DNA of 64,000 nucleotides from Paenibacillus dendritiformis (GTDB lineage Bacteria > Bacillota > Bacilli > Paenibacillales > Paenibacillaceae): positions 1,254,501 to 1,318,500 of the forward strand of contig NZ_AP025344.1 of NCBI RefSeq assembly GCF_021654795.1, given 5' to 3'. Numbering within the stretch: the stretch's first letter is position 1; each line of letters starts with the position of its first letter. The notes beneath the pieces were generated by a model that ran no database searches, was not told where the DNA came from, and saw only the letters and a list, made by a program, of their open reading frames with translations. Position numbers and translations under genes: made by a program. Below, one piece after another: positions 52,304 to 60,588 of this stretch.

Positions 52304-52414
52304 CATGCGGGACCAGCCATGCGGGACCAGCCATGCGGGACCAGCCATGCGGGACCAGCCATGCGGGACCAGCCATGCGGACCAGCCATGCGGGACCAGC
52401 CCATGCGGACCAGC
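52304..52414 (+). repeat. 14-bp tandem repeat CATGCGGGACCAGC, eight units
   Basis: Units start at 52304, 52318, 52332, 52346, 52360, 52374, 52387 and 52402. Five are perfect 14-mers in a row; two later ones lack one G (13 bases) and one extra C separates the last. It begins right after a terminator-like hairpin. Such perfect copies are a slippage-prone minisatellite; the reading frame through it is not taken as coding. Confidence 0.93.
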
Positions 52415-52593
52415 TCGCTGCAAGCGCAGACCAGCTTGCCCTAACGCTGGCCTGCCTTCCCCGCCCCCGCCATTTTAGCCGTCTTCTCTCTTCCGAGCAA
52501 GACTAGGTAGGCGGGGGAAAATGGGATATAATTTCCATGCGATAGAATGGCTTGATGGGCGGTGGCTAGTCTCCCGGGAGGGAGGAGACGCTT

Positions 52594-52701
52594 GTGAGCA
52601 TGTATGAAGCGCTATTCGTTATATTCCAGTTTGGAATATGGATATTCGCGTTATTGATGTTCGTAATAACGCTGCTTCTATACCTCACACAAAGAAAATA
52701 G
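52594..52701 (+). CDS. Putative holin-like toxin of a type I toxin-antitoxin system
   Basis: A 35-residue peptide: MSMYEALFVIFQFGIWIFAL then a second hydrophobic part ending LYLTQRK. One membrane helix followed by a short basic tail, the pattern of the Hol_Tox/TxpA-like toxins of Bacillales. GTG 52594 has GGAGGAG six bases before it; a second start, ATG 52600, follows two codons later. TATAAT at 52527-52532 may be its -10. The 3' end runs into a bidirectional terminator and a convergent small RNA, the usual layout for this family. Overproduction of relatives damages the membrane. Confidence 0.75.
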   Translation: MSMYEALFVIFQFGIWIFALLMFVITLLLYLTQRK

Positions 52702-52802
52702 GCCGCCCTCCGGAAAAGTTTAACGGTCTATTTCTGTAATGTTTCCGCAGCCCCCGCTTTTGAAGCGGCTATTGCACTGGAGTCGTGTTACCGCACGGCC
52801 CT
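52696..52802 (-). ncRNA. Probable antisense antitoxin RNA (RatA-like)
   Basis: On the minus strand TTTAAA (52836-52831) and TATTAA (52814-52809), 16 bases apart, form a promoter starting near 52802. The RNA would read toward the toxin gene, contain a hairpin GCCGCTTCAAAAGCGG and end at AAATAGaCCG-N19-CGGccTATTTT (52696-52737), which overlaps the toxin mRNA 3' end. Extents are estimates. Confidence 0.55.
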
Positions 52803-52873
52803 TTTCTATTAATATGAGAACATAGCGGTTTTTAAACTTCTACTTTATTTAGGGCCAGTGCATATCCACGTCG

Positions 52874-52907
52874 CCTCCCGAGGGGGCAGCGCGCTCGGGA
52901 GGTTTTT
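52874..52907 (+). terminator. Plus-strand terminator downstream of the toxin-antitoxin unit
   Basis: CCTCCCGAG-ggggcagcgcg-CTCGGGAGG followed by TTTTT. No plus-strand gene sits directly before it, so it stops read-through from the toxin side. Confidence 0.85.
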
Positions 52908-52920
52908 GTTCAGATGAAGC

Positions 52921-52958
52921 AAAAAACCTCCAATTCCCGTTAAAAGGGCTGGAGGTTC
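52921..52958 (-). terminator. Terminator of the DUF2871 gene
   Basis: On the minus strand AACCTCCAgCCC-ttttaac-GGGaatTGGAGGTT is followed by TTTT. Confidence 0.85.
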
Positions 52959-52996
52959 TTGGCGTCGTGCCGGCGCAGAATTGCGGCCGGGAGGCG

Positions 52997-53407
52997 CTAT
53001 GGCCGGGCCGGCTCCTTGATCGTCTTCCCGAGCAGGACCATAAGCCAGATGATGGCGGCGCCCACAACCGCATGCCCCAGTCCGGCCATATGGTTCAGGC
53101 CGTTCATGTCCCGGCCGAGCACCTGCAGGATGCCGCGTGCCGCCATCGTGCCGATCGTCATCAGCATGCCGGCATTATAGACATAGTACCATGCCGTGAA
53201 CGAGCGGACCTCGTGCACGCGGAACAAGCGAGCCAGGATGAGGAGCACGAGGAAGAAGAGGAAGCCGAGCACGAGCATATGGGTATGGAGCGGCTTCAGC
53301 ATCGTATAGTCCGTAAAGCCGTTCAACTTGGTGAACTCTCTGTAAAAAACACCGGCTATCAGCCCGAGCACAGCATAAATAAATGATGTCACATACAGCT
53401 TTTTCAT
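52997..53407 (-). CDS. DUF2871 four-helix membrane protein
   Basis: A 136-residue protein with four hydrophobic segments. FTDYTMLKPLHTHMLVLGFL and LNHMAGLGHAVVGAAIIWLM place His residues inside or beside the helices, as in heme-carrying membrane proteins, and the family has been compared with a fragment of heme-copper oxidase subunit I; heme binding here is only a suggestion. GAGAGGG before ATG 53407. Its promoter region holds an 11-bp tandem repeat that fits the OmpR-family regulator encoded just downstream on the same strand. Confidence 0.82.
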   Translation of the reverse strand: MKKLYVTSFIYAVLGLIAGVFYREFTKLNGFTDYTMLKPLHTHMLVLGFLFFLVLLILARLFRVHEVRSFTAWYYVYNAGMLMTIGTMAARGILQVLGRDMNGLNHMAGLGHAVVGAAIIWLMVLLGKTIKEPARP

Positions 53408-53589
53408 GGTGCATTCCCTCTCTCTATGTCATTTTGGGGAGCTGCTGGCCGCCCGGCCGCAGCAAGCAGACGGGCGGCGGCCGAGGCGGGAGCAGGCCGT
53501 CGGAGCTCCCATCGCCTCTGCATTCGCGCCATGATGGCAGGAGGCTTCAGGGGCTCTTCCCAGATTGCCTTTGCTCGTCTCTACGAGAC

Positions 53590-53626
53590 AGTGTACCTGT
53601 CCCATATGAACGGAATATGAACGGAA
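53590..53626 (-). promoter_or_regulatory. 11-bp tandem operator and -10 of the DUF2871 gene
   Basis: On the minus strand TTCCGTTCATA occurs twice back to back (53626-53605), followed after nine bases by TACACT (53595-53590) as -10. There is no good -35, so the repeat occupies that region. Perfect 11-base tandem repeats in this position are typical of OmpR-family response regulator sites. The 53408-53708 gap contains nothing else recognisable. Confidence 0.65.
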
Positions 53627-53708
53627 GGTAACAAATTCAGAGGATCGGAACCTCCCCGCCGCACGGCGTGCCGCTTTCCTTCAAGGGAGCGGACGGGCCA
53701 GGCATGCG

Positions 53709-55112
53709 CTAAGAGGAAGCGGCGGAAGGCTTGGCCGGGAGCAGCACGGTGAATGCCGTCCCTTTTCCGACTTCGCTCGCGGCCTGGATCGAGCCGCCGT
53801 GCAAGCGGACAATGCGCTCGGCGATGGAGAGTCCGAGGCCGGTTCCGCTTTGCGCGCTTCGCTCATGAGAGCTTGATTTATAGAAGCGGTCGAAGATATG
53901 GGGAAGATCCTCCGCCGGGATTCCTTTGCCGGTATCGCGAATCACCACCTCGGCGCTTCCGTTCCCATTTATTCCACATTGTACCGAAAGAGTTCCGCCC
54001 GTATCTGTAAACTTGATCGCATTGGAGAGCAGGTTCATCCACACTTGATGAAGCAAGCCGGCATCGCCGGACATCTCCGTCTTCTCCAATTCGAGATGGA
54101 GCTCCAGCTTCTTCTCCGACCATTGAGGCTCCAGCGTAATCAACAGCTGCCGCAGCTGCTCGTCGAGCCGGAACGGCGCCCGCCTGAGCGCCTCCTGGCC
54201 GCGATCGAGCGACGCGAGCGTCAGCAGCTGCCGGCTTAGCCCGGACAAGCGCTCGCTCTCCACCGCGATAATATGGAGATATTTGCGTTCCTCTTCCGGA
54301 GGCAGCGGGTGTTCGAGCAATTGGACGGCCAGCCCGCGAATCGACGTAAGCGGGGACTGGATCTCATGGGATACGTTCGCGACGAACTGCTTCCGCATCG
54401 TGTCGGCCTGCTCGATGGATTGGGCCATGCGCGTGAAGCGTCGGGCCAGTTCCCCGATCTCGTCCTGGCGGTGGACGTCAAGCCGCACCTCATATTGTCC
54501 GCGTTCCAGCTCGGTGGTTGCTCTCGCCAGACGGTTGACCGGGCGGACGATATACCGGGATTTGATGGCGATAAGCACGAGGCTGAAGCCGAAGGTGACG
54601 GCCAGAAGCACGGCGAGCAGCAGCCGTATCTCCTCCGTCTGCCGCACCATATCCGGGCGGATGAACAGCGCGTACCGGCCGCCGTTCCGCGCTTCCAGCG
54701 GAAGGCCATAGCTGAACTCCAGCTTGTTCTCGAAAATATTCGGGATGAACCACCGCTGCTTGTTCTCAAGCAGGCCTGTGTAGACTTCGCCGTCAAGCAC
54801 GCGCTGCACCGCTCCCTCCGGCAAGGACGAGTCCTTGAAGTCGCGGCCGAACGCAGCCGCTTGCCCGTCCTCACTGAACAAATAGAACTGGTACCCCATC
54901 CCGGCGAGATGCTCCATATAGGAGGCGAGCTTGTCCGGCGCGGATTCCTCGGCGAAAAAGGCGATGGAACGCCCGATCTCCCGCATTTTCTCCTCATAAT
55001 GGAGGTTGAGGGTATGCCCGTATGCCAGATTGGCCGTGAGAAGGCCGACCGCGAAGCTGAGCAGCACGATGACGACGGAACTGGTCACGATCGTCGCATA
55101 TAAGGATTTCAT
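53709..55112 (-). CDS. Sensor histidine kinase (OmpR-system type)
   Basis: A 467-residue membrane kinase. TM1 about 8-32, an extracellular sensor of about 130 residues, TM2 about 163-184, HAMP about 186-238, HisKA with phospho-accepting His249 in VANVSHEIQSPLTSIRG, then HATPase_c with N box (WMNLLSNAIKFTD), G1 (IRDTGKGIP) and G2 (SGTGLGLSIAERIV). ATG 55112 overlaps the response regulator stop by four bases. The cue is unknown; the tandem operator upstream of the DUF2871 gene suggests that gene is a target. Confidence 0.95.
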   Translation of the reverse strand: MKSLYATIVTSSVVIVLLSFAVGLLTANLAYGHTLNLHYEEKMREIGRSIAFFAEESAPDKLASYMEHLAGMGYQFYLFSEDGQAAAFGRDFKDSSLPEGAVQRVLDGEVYTGLLENKQRWFIPNIFENKLEFSYGLPLEARNGGRYALFIRPDMVRQTEEIRLLLAVLLAVTFGFSLVLIAIKSRYIVRPVNRLARATTELERGQYEVRLDVHRQDEIGELARRFTRMAQSIEQADTMRKQFVANVSHEIQSPLTSIRGLAVQLLEHPLPPEEERKYLHIIAVESERLSGLSRQLLTLASLDRGQEALRRAPFRLDEQLRQLLITLEPQWSEKKLELHLELEKTEMSGDAGLLHQVWMNLLSNAIKFTDTGGTLSVQCGINGNGSAEVVIRDTGKGIPAEDLPHIFDRFYKSSSHERSAQSGTGLGLSIAERIVRLHGGSIQAASEVGKGTAFTVLLPAKPSAASS

Positions 55113-55789
55113 CCGCCGCGAACCTCCAGCTTGTAACCGAGTCCCCGGACGGTGACAATGCGGAAGTCGTCCGTCGCCTCATGCAGCCGCTCCCGGAGAC
55201 GTTTAATATGGACATCGATCGTCCGGCTGTCGCCGGCGTAGTCGGCGCCCCAGATCTGATCGAGAAGCTGGTCGCGGGTGAACAATCTTCCGGGATGGGC
55301 GGCCAGCTGCGCCAGGAGCTCGAATTCCTTGCGGGGCAAGGCCCATTCTTGTCCGCCGGCCGTCACGATATAGCTCGCCCTGTCGATGATGGTGCCGTGG
55401 AAGCGAATCGTTGCGGCCGAGACAAGCTGATAGCGCCGCAGGAGCGCCCTCATCCGGAACAGAAGCTCCTTCGGCTCGAACGGCTTGACCAGATAATCGT
55501 CGGTGCCGGCTTCATATCCGGCTGCCTTATCCTCCAGCTCGCCCCGGGCCGTGAGCAGAATGACCGGAATATCGTAAAGCCGGCGGATCTCGGCGCAGAG
55601 CGTCCAGCCGTCCACGCCGGGCATCATCACATCGACAACGGCGATATGAATCGTTTCTTTTTCCAACAGAAGGGAAGCATGCGCGCCGTCCGCCGCCTCG
55701 ATCACCTCATATTGCTCCCGTTCGAGAATCAAGCGCAGCAGGGCCCGAATATGCGGATCGTCGTCCGCGATAAGCACTCGAATGCGCAT
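55109..55789 (-). CDS. OmpR-family response regulator
   Basis: A 226-residue regulator. The receiver has the acidic pair Asp9/Asp10, the phospho-acceptor Asp53 (VVDVMMPG), Thr in LLTARGE and Lys in VKPFEP. The C-terminal winged helix has LPRKEFELLAQLAAHPGRLF and TIDVHIKRLRERL. Partner of the overlapping kinase. Start ATG 55789; weak ribosome site AAGGCGG. Confidence 0.95.
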   Translation of the reverse strand: MRIRVLIADDDPHIRALLRLILEREQYEVIEAADGAHASLLLEKETIHIAVVDVMMPGVDGWTLCAEIRRLYDIPVILLTARGELEDKAAGYEAGTDDYLVKPFEPKELLFRMRALLRRYQLVSAATIRFHGTIIDRASYIVTAGGQEWALPRKEFELLAQLAAHPGRLFTRDQLLDQIWGADYAGDSRTIDVHIKRLRERLHEATDDFRIVTVRGLGYKLEVRGG

Positions 55790-55855
55790 CCGTATGCACC
55801 GCCTTGAATGTAATAATTTTCACATAATCCGGAGAAGAGGCTCTCCATATAGCAA

Positions 55856-55889
55856 ATCCTTGGAACCGCGGACGGCGGCTTCCAAGGAT
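55856..55889 (-). terminator. Hairpin between the small membrane protein gene and the response regulator gene
   Basis: ATCCTTGGAA pairs with TTCCAAGGAT with inner CCGC/GCGG. On the minus strand it is followed by TTG only, so termination is likely but not strong. Confidence 0.5.
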
Positions 55890-55900
55890 CTCGTTGTTCG

Positions 55901-56107
55901 CTACAGAAAGGTTTTGTCGATCATTATCGCAATCAAATAAAAGCAAAATAAGGAAAATAGCCAGCATCCTGCCCCCAGCAATCGATGCTGCTTTTTCCAA
56001 AATTGAAAGCCGAGTGCCAGTATTCCGGCATTGGCCAGAACCAGCACCACGGACATGCCGACAATGGCAATCCAATACAGCACTTCAAATACGGCGGCCG
56101 TCGTCAT
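55901..56107 (-). CDS. Small two-helix membrane protein, unknown
   Basis: 68 residues with two hydrophobic segments, VLYWIAIVGMSVVLVLANAG and LGAGCWLFSLFCFYLIAIMI, joined by a short basic loop (FWKKQHR). ATG 56107 with GGGAG about ten bases before. No family recognised. A single-gene unit upstream of the two-component system on the same strand, separated from it by a hairpin. The gap 56108-56355 contains only overlapping short frames without ribosome sites. Confidence 0.6.
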   Translation of the reverse strand: MTTAAVFEVLYWIAIVGMSVVLVLANAGILALGFQFWKKQHRLLGAGCWLFSLFCFYLIAIMIDKTFL

Positions 56108-56355
56108 GGAAAGTCGCTCCCATCTTCATTATTGCAATCCCTCTCCAACCTTATCCACTACGATACCATCCCGCATGTGCAATGACAAGACGACGAGGAC
56201 CGTGAAATGTGTCGAATTGCAGCGTTCCGGAACGGCGGAGCGGAGAAGATATGTCCCCAAAATAAGGGCGCGTGCCGTGGACAATCATCCAAGAATGAGC
56301 GGGCGTCATTGAGTATGTATAAACTAGAAGCTCGTAGACGAAAGGGGATAGACGC

Positions 56356-57018
56356 ATGGAAGGACGACAGTTAGCCAGCAAATGGCTGAAGACGGAAGCC
56401 CTGCTTGGAAATTCGCGGGTTGCGGATCATATTCCGGCCACGCGGGTGTACAACACTTCCAATTTGCATCAAATGCTGAACCAGTACGGATTTGTCGTCA
56501 TCAAGCCGATCGTTGGCGGCGGCGGAACCGGCGTCATCAAAGTCACGATGGAAGGCGGCAATTATGCGTACACCTATATGGCGAAGACGCGCTCCTTTAC
56601 CGGATTCGATGCGATGGTCCGTTCGCTCTCCACGGTGAAGAAGAAGCGCAGCTACATTATTCAGCGCGGCATCCGGCTTGCTACGATTGACGGGCGGCCG
56701 ATTGATTACCGGGTCAAATTCGTGAAGACGAGGGGGAGATGGATCTGCCGGGGCGTCGTCGGCAGGCTGGCGCGGCAGGGCCTCTTCGTGACGAATCTGT
56801 GCCGGGGCGGGACGCAGATAGGCGGGGCGGAAGGCATTCGCCGCTCTTTGTCCGGCCGGCTGGTCCGGACGAAAAGAAGAGAGATGCTGAACCTCTCGCG
56901 GAGGTGCACTCGAATATTGGAGCGAAAGTACCCGGGCATTAGCCAGCTCGGTTATGATTACGGGATCGATAAAGCCGGACATATCTGGATTTTTGAAGTG
57001 AATACCCGTCCGCAATAG
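56356..57018 (+). CDS. YheC/YheD-type ATP-grasp protein, short form
   Basis: A 220-residue ATP-grasp domain protein. VVIKPIVGGGGTGVIKV is the ATP-binding lysine/glycine loop, GRPIDYRVKFVKTRGRWICR the central strand pair and IWIFEVNTRPQ the metal-binding end (Glu, Asn). B. subtilis YheC and YheD, found in spore coats, are longer; this protein keeps only the catalytic part, as seen in other Paenibacillus copies. The preceding start codon has AAAGGGGA upstream. Substrate unknown. Confidence 0.85.
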   Translation: MEGRQLASKWLKTEALLGNSRVADHIPATRVYNTSNLHQMLNQYGFVVIKPIVGGGGTGVIKVTMEGGNYAYTYMAKTRSFTGFDAMVRSLSTVKKKRSYIIQRGIRLATIDGRPIDYRVKFVKTRGRWICRGVVGRLARQGLFVTNLCRGGTQIGGAEGIRRSLSGRLVRTKRREMLNLSRRCTRILERKYPGISQLGYDYGIDKAGHIWIFEVNTRPQ

Positions 57019-57108
57019 CGAGAAATCGCGATGCGGGCGGCTTCCGCGCTGGCTGATAATCGGGTGATAGATTTCATTTGGGATGAACAGGATTATGATT
57101 AAAGATTT

Positions 57109-57232
57109 TTATCCAAAATTCAACAAAAATAGATGTGAATAAAGCTATCCACATCATCCCCAATGATTCAAGTCCTTTTTCGACGGTTATCAACAAGTTA
57201 AACACATATCTTCCACAATTGTCTGTGGATAA
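57109..57232. promoter_or_regulatory. Cluster of DnaA boxes upstream of sda
   Basis: Matches to TTATNCACA on either strand: TGTGAATAA 57134-57142 (perfect, minus), TGTGGATAA 57224-57232 (perfect, minus), CTATCCACA 57145-57153, TTATCAACA 57187-57195 and TTATCCAAA 57109-57117 (one mismatch each). Five boxes in 124 bases just before the sda promoter. In B. subtilis DnaA activates sda through such boxes. Confidence 0.8.
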
Positions 57233-57240
57233 CGGAACGC

Positions 57241-57270
57241 TTGTTCCTTAGAAAACAACCATGATATGAT
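57241..57270 (+). promoter_or_regulatory. Promoter of sda
   Basis: TTGTTC at 57241-57246 and TATGAT at 57265-57270, spacing 18, directly downstream of the DnaA boxes and about 40 bases before the start codon. Confidence 0.6.
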
Positions 57271-57312
57271 GATGGGGCATTAAGGAAACTTTTAGGAAAG
57301 GTTGTGATTAGG

Positions 57313-57462
57313 ATGGCTTTGCTCTCCGATGAATTGCTTATGGATTCCTATGAGCAGGCAATCAAGCTGGGACTCGATGATGACTTCATCGCGCTGCTGC
57401 TTGCCGAAATTCAGAAACGCCGCCTGCATCCGACCCTCTTCCACAAACCGGTGCGCAGATAG
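57313..57462 (+). CDS. sda: Sporulation checkpoint inhibitor Sda
   Basis: A 49-residue protein: MALLSDELLMDSYEQAIKLG then LDDDFIALLLAEIQKRR. The LSDELLxxSYxxA...L..DFI.LL..EI.RR pattern is that of B. subtilis Sda, a helical hairpin that binds KinA-type sporulation kinases and blocks phosphotransfer when replication is disturbed. The C-terminal tail (LHPTLFHKPVRR) differs from B. subtilis. ATG 57313 follows AGGAAAGG at a somewhat long distance. The DnaA boxes upstream fit the known control of this gene. Confidence 0.92.
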   Translation: MALLSDELLMDSYEQAIKLGLDDDFIALLLAEIQKRRLHPTLFHKPVRR

Positions 57463-57484
57463 AATAGCCGGTTATTCGTGATCC

Positions 57485-57745
57485 TTACTCCCAAGACAGG
57501 CCATTGACGGTTGAGGACGTATTACAGTGCTCACAATATAAGATATGCACACACAGCCGCCTGCTAGAACGATCCTTGATATGGATCGGGAGCGTCTCAT
57601 TGGCGTCCTCCACTGGATTATAAGGAGAGTAAGGTCCATAATAATCTTCCAGTTTGCCGCTGTCGACGGCTGGGTTCAAACAGTTCGGACATTGAAAAAG
57701 CATGTGACTGGTTATGCCGTTGCATAGTGGACAAACATGAAACAA
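57485..57745 (-). CDS. Small zinc-ribbon protein, unknown
   Basis: 86 residues. Three or four CxxC pairs: VCPLCNG, FQCPNCLN and LYCEHCNTS, so it probably binds one or two zinc ions. The region between (DYYGPYSPYNPVED) is rich in Tyr, Pro and Gly. The start is TTG 57745, shown by AGGAGG six or seven bases before it; no ATG is available. Convergent with sda. Not matched to a named family. Confidence 0.75.
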   Translation of the reverse strand: MFHVCPLCNGITSHMLFQCPNCLNPAVDSGKLEDYYGPYSPYNPVEDANETLPIHIKDRSSRRLCVHILYCEHCNTSSTVNGLSWE

Positions 57746-57860
57746 GGGTATCCTCCTCCGTTAGATACAGATTAGGAGTAGGATACCCTTTCTTTCCTTT
57801 TATCATGACACAACGTTATATTGCTCAAGCTGCGCCATTCTGCCCCGCCAGGCAGGCCGC

Positions 57861-58868
57861 TTACATCTTCATGTTGCTGCTGTGGCCCGGGGACAGCTTG
57901 GCCGTCGGATCGATATACACCTTCGCGTTGTTCACCGCAGTAGGCGCTTCGCCGAAGCCGACCGCAATCAACTTCAGCTTGCCGGGATATGTCGTAATAT
58001 CGCCTGCCGCGAATATGCCCGGTATGTTGGTCTCCATCCGGGTATCGACGACAATCGATCCGCCTTCAATGTTCAATCCCCATTCGGCAATCGGCCCCAA
58101 CGAGGATACGAATCCGAAGTTAACGATGACCGCATCGACATCGATATCCATCGAGCCCTTGCTCTTCGTGTCGGCGATAGTTACCCGTTCCACGCGGCCC
58201 GCGTCACCGTGCAGGGCGGTAATCTCCTTCGGCGTCAGCACCTGCACCTTCGAGTTCATCAATTGCTCGACGCTGTGCTCATGGGCGCGGAACTTGTCGC
58301 GGCGGTGAATCAAGGTCACCTGCTCCGCAATCGGCTCCAGCATCAAGGCCCAGTCTACGGCGGAATCGCCGCCGCCGCTGATCAAGACGCGCTGACCTTT
58401 GAACTGCTGCAGATCGCTGACGAAGTAGTGCAGATTCGACTTCTCGTACTGCGCGGCTTCCGGCAGCTCGAGCCGGCGAGGTTCGAAGGCGCCCACGCCC
58501 GCGGTGATAATCACGGCCTTGGCGTGATGGACCTGCTTATCGGTCGTCACCGCGAAGAGGCGCTCATCAAGCTTCTCGACCTTAAGAACCTTCTCTTCCA
58601 AGCGCACATCGGGATGGAAATGATCCATCTGCTGCTTGAGCTGATTGACCAGTTCCTGGGCCGTAACCTTCGGGAATCCGGCTACGTCATAAATGTATTT
58701 CTCCGGGTACAGGGCTGCCAGTTGTCCTCCTAATTGAGGCATGCTCTCAAGCAGCCGCACGGATGCTTGACGCATGCCGCCGTAGAAGGCGGCGAACATT
58801 CCGGCAGGACCGCCACCAATAATAAGAATATCTACAATATCTTGTTGTGAAGCTGGCTGTGAATCCAA
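57861..58868 (-). CDS. yumC: Ferredoxin-NADP reductase, thioredoxin-reductase type (YumC)
   Basis: A 335-residue FAD enzyme that passes electrons between NADPH and ferredoxin or flavodoxin. FAD loop GGGPAG at 18-23, NADP loop [13 protein letters not shown], and [20 protein letters not shown] for the second FAD contact. It lacks the CxxC of thioredoxin reductase and has the YumC-type C-terminal extension, which fits type-2 FNR. The start is TTG 58868 with GGAGGTG upstream. Confidence 0.93.
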   Translation of the reverse strand: MDSQPASQQDIVDILIIGGGPAGMFAAFYGGMRQASVRLLESMPQLGGQLAALYPEKYIYDVAGFPKVTAQELVNQLKQQMDHFHPDVRLEEKVLKVEKLDERLFAVTTDKQVHHAKAVIITAGVGAFEPRRLELPEAAQYEKSNLHYFVSDLQQFKGQRVLISGGGDSAVDWALMLEPIAEQVTLIHRRDKFRAHEHSVEQLMNSKVQVLTPKEITALHGDAGRVERVTIADTKSKGSMDIDVDAVIVNFGFVSSLGPIAEWGLNIEGGSIVVDTRMETNIPGIFAAGDITTYPGKLKLIAVGFGEAPTAVNNAKVYIDPTAKLSPGHSSNMKM

Positions 58869-59261
58869 GGCAGAGCACCTCCAAAATGACGATGTCAGAC
58901 CACGTGATCATGGTCATTGTGCAATCCGGCACATTATCCATTATAAACCTAGTGCGGAGAGAAGGAAACAATGCAATTGAAAATGTTTCAAGTCATGGCA
59001 GCGGTTTTCACAAATGAAATGTGGTACAATATAGGAAAGAAGGAAGAAGACGAAAAATAGCGTCCGTTATTTTCCAGTTCAAAAAAACAAACCTGTTAAA
59101 CGCTTACAAATTGAATTCGGTAAAAATGATGCTTGTATTTTAGCTGGAAACTCGATATCATTGCATGTGGATTGTATACAAAGTTCGATAAATTGTCGAT
59201 GATGCAATTCATAGCGGCGCTTCTTTTATACAACATTGCGCAGGCACTAGTTTATTTTTTT

Positions 59262-59279
59262 TTGTGGGGATTTTCACAT
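59262..59279 (+). promoter_or_regulatory. Rex-like site upstream of the NDH-2 gene
   Basis: TTGTGGGGATTTTCACAT compares with the Rex operator TTGTGAANNNNTTCACAA at 11 of 14 defined positions, with both TGTG/CACA ends kept. It lies 110 bases before the NADH dehydrogenase gene. The rest of the 58869-59388 gap holds a possible TACAAT -10 at 59025 and no gene. Confidence 0.45.
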
Positions 59280-59388
59280 TTCCACAACGACTTATTATAA
59301 ATGGGCGTCGAAGCACAGCCGATTCTTTTCCTGCGGGTTCACAGAGTCGGCTCAAGTTGATTTACCCGACTGGAAGGAGCAAATTACG

Positions 59389-60585
59389 ATGAGCAACATA
59401 CCTAAAATCGTCATTTTAGGCGCGGGTTACGGTGGCATCATGGCAGCTCAGCGGCTGCAAAAAGAACTGAATTACAATGAAGCGGATGTAACGCTGGTCA
59501 ACAAACATGACTACCATTACTTCACGACTCATTTGCATATGCCTGCTGCCGGTACGGACTCCTATGAGAATGCGCGCGTATCGATTTCGAAGCTGATCGA
59601 CGAGTTCAAGATTGATTTCGTCAAATCGACCGTCAAAGAAATCCGCGTGCAAGACAAGAAAGTCATTTTGGAAGACGGAACGCTGTCCTTTGATTATTTG
59701 GTCATCGGTCTGGGCGGCGAGCCAGAGACATTTGGCATTCCGGGTCTGGGCGAGTATGCGTTCAGCATTCGCAGCATCAACTCGGTCCGCGTTATCCGCG
59801 AGCATATTGAGCATCAATTCGCTCTGTTCAAGCAGGACGAGAGCAAGAAGGAGCGCCTGAACTTCATCGTCGGCGGTGCGGGCTTCACCGGGATCGAGTT
59901 CGTAGGCGAATTGTCCGATCGCATTCCGCAACTGTGCAAGCAGTTCGATGTCGATCCGCAGATGGTCCATATTTATAACATTGAAGCGGCGCCGACAGCG
60001 CTCCCGGGCTTCGATCCGGAGCTGGTCGAATACGCGATGGACGTGCTGAAGAAGAAGGGCGTCACCTTCAAGCTGGCGACGGCCATTAAGGAATGCACGC
60101 CGGAAGGCGTCGTGCTCGCAACCGGCGAAGAGATCAAGGCGTCCACGGTCGTATGGACCGGGGGTATCCGCGGCAACCGTCTTATCGAGCAAGCCGGCTT
60201 CGAAGCGATGCGCGGCCGCGTGAAGGTCGATGAATATTTGCGGGCGCCTGGCCATGACAACATCTTTATTATCGGTGACAACTCGTTGATTATTAACCCG
60301 GCCAACGATCGTCCATACCCGCCGACGGCGCAAATGGCGATGCAGCAAGGTCCGGTATGCACAAGCAATATCGTCGCTTCCATTCGCAATCAACCGCTTA
60401 AGAAATTCGAGTTCCATAATAAAGGGACCGTAGCATCCTTGGGCAAAGGCGAAGCGATCGGCGTCGTCGGCTCGAAGAAGCTGAAAGGCTTCTGGGCGGC
60501 GCAGCTGAAAAAAGTGATCGACATTCGCTGGCTGTTCATCATCGGCGGCATTTCCTTGGCGCTTCGCAAAGGAAAGTTCTTCTAA
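59389..60585 (+). CDS. Type II NADH dehydrogenase (NDH-2)
   Basis: A 398-residue FAD enzyme that oxidises NADH and reduces menaquinone at the membrane face without pumping protons. FAD loop GAGYGG at 9-14, NADH loop IVGGAGFTGIEFVGEL, quinone/FAD region NIFIIGDNSLI with the AMQQGP motif (QMAMQQGP), and a C-terminal amphipathic part (FWAAQLKKVIDIRWLFIIGG) for membrane binding. GGAAGGAG before ATG 59389. Resembles B. subtilis YumB/Ndh; full length, unlike YutJ at 47947. Confidence 0.94.
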   Translation: MSNIPKIVILGAGYGGIMAAQRLQKELNYNEADVTLVNKHDYHYFTTHLHMPAAGTDSYENARVSISKLIDEFKIDFVKSTVKEIRVQDKKVILEDGTLSFDYLVIGLGGEPETFGIPGLGEYAFSIRSINSVRVIREHIEHQFALFKQDESKKERLNFIVGGAGFTGIEFVGELSDRIPQLCKQFDVDPQMVHIYNIEAAPTALPGFDPELVEYAMDVLKKKGVTFKLATAIKECTPEGVVLATGEEIKASTVVWTGGIRGNRLIEQAGFEAMRGRVKVDEYLRAPGHDNIFIIGDNSLIINPANDRPYPPTAQMAMQQGPVCTSNIVASIRNQPLKKFEFHNKGTVASLGKGEAIGVVGSKKLKGFWAAQLKKVIDIRWLFIIGGISLALRKGKFF

Positions 60586-60588
60586 GCG

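Noticed and set aside
52128..52478. 116-codon frame across the 14-bp repeat
   Set aside because: No ribosome site, repetitive TSHAGPAMRDQPCG peptide created by the minisatellite, and repeat units of unequal length shift the frame.
56151..56381. 76-codon minus-strand frame between the small membrane protein gene and the ATP-grasp gene
   Set aside because: It overlaps the start of the ATP-grasp gene, has no ribosome site and no recognisable feature.
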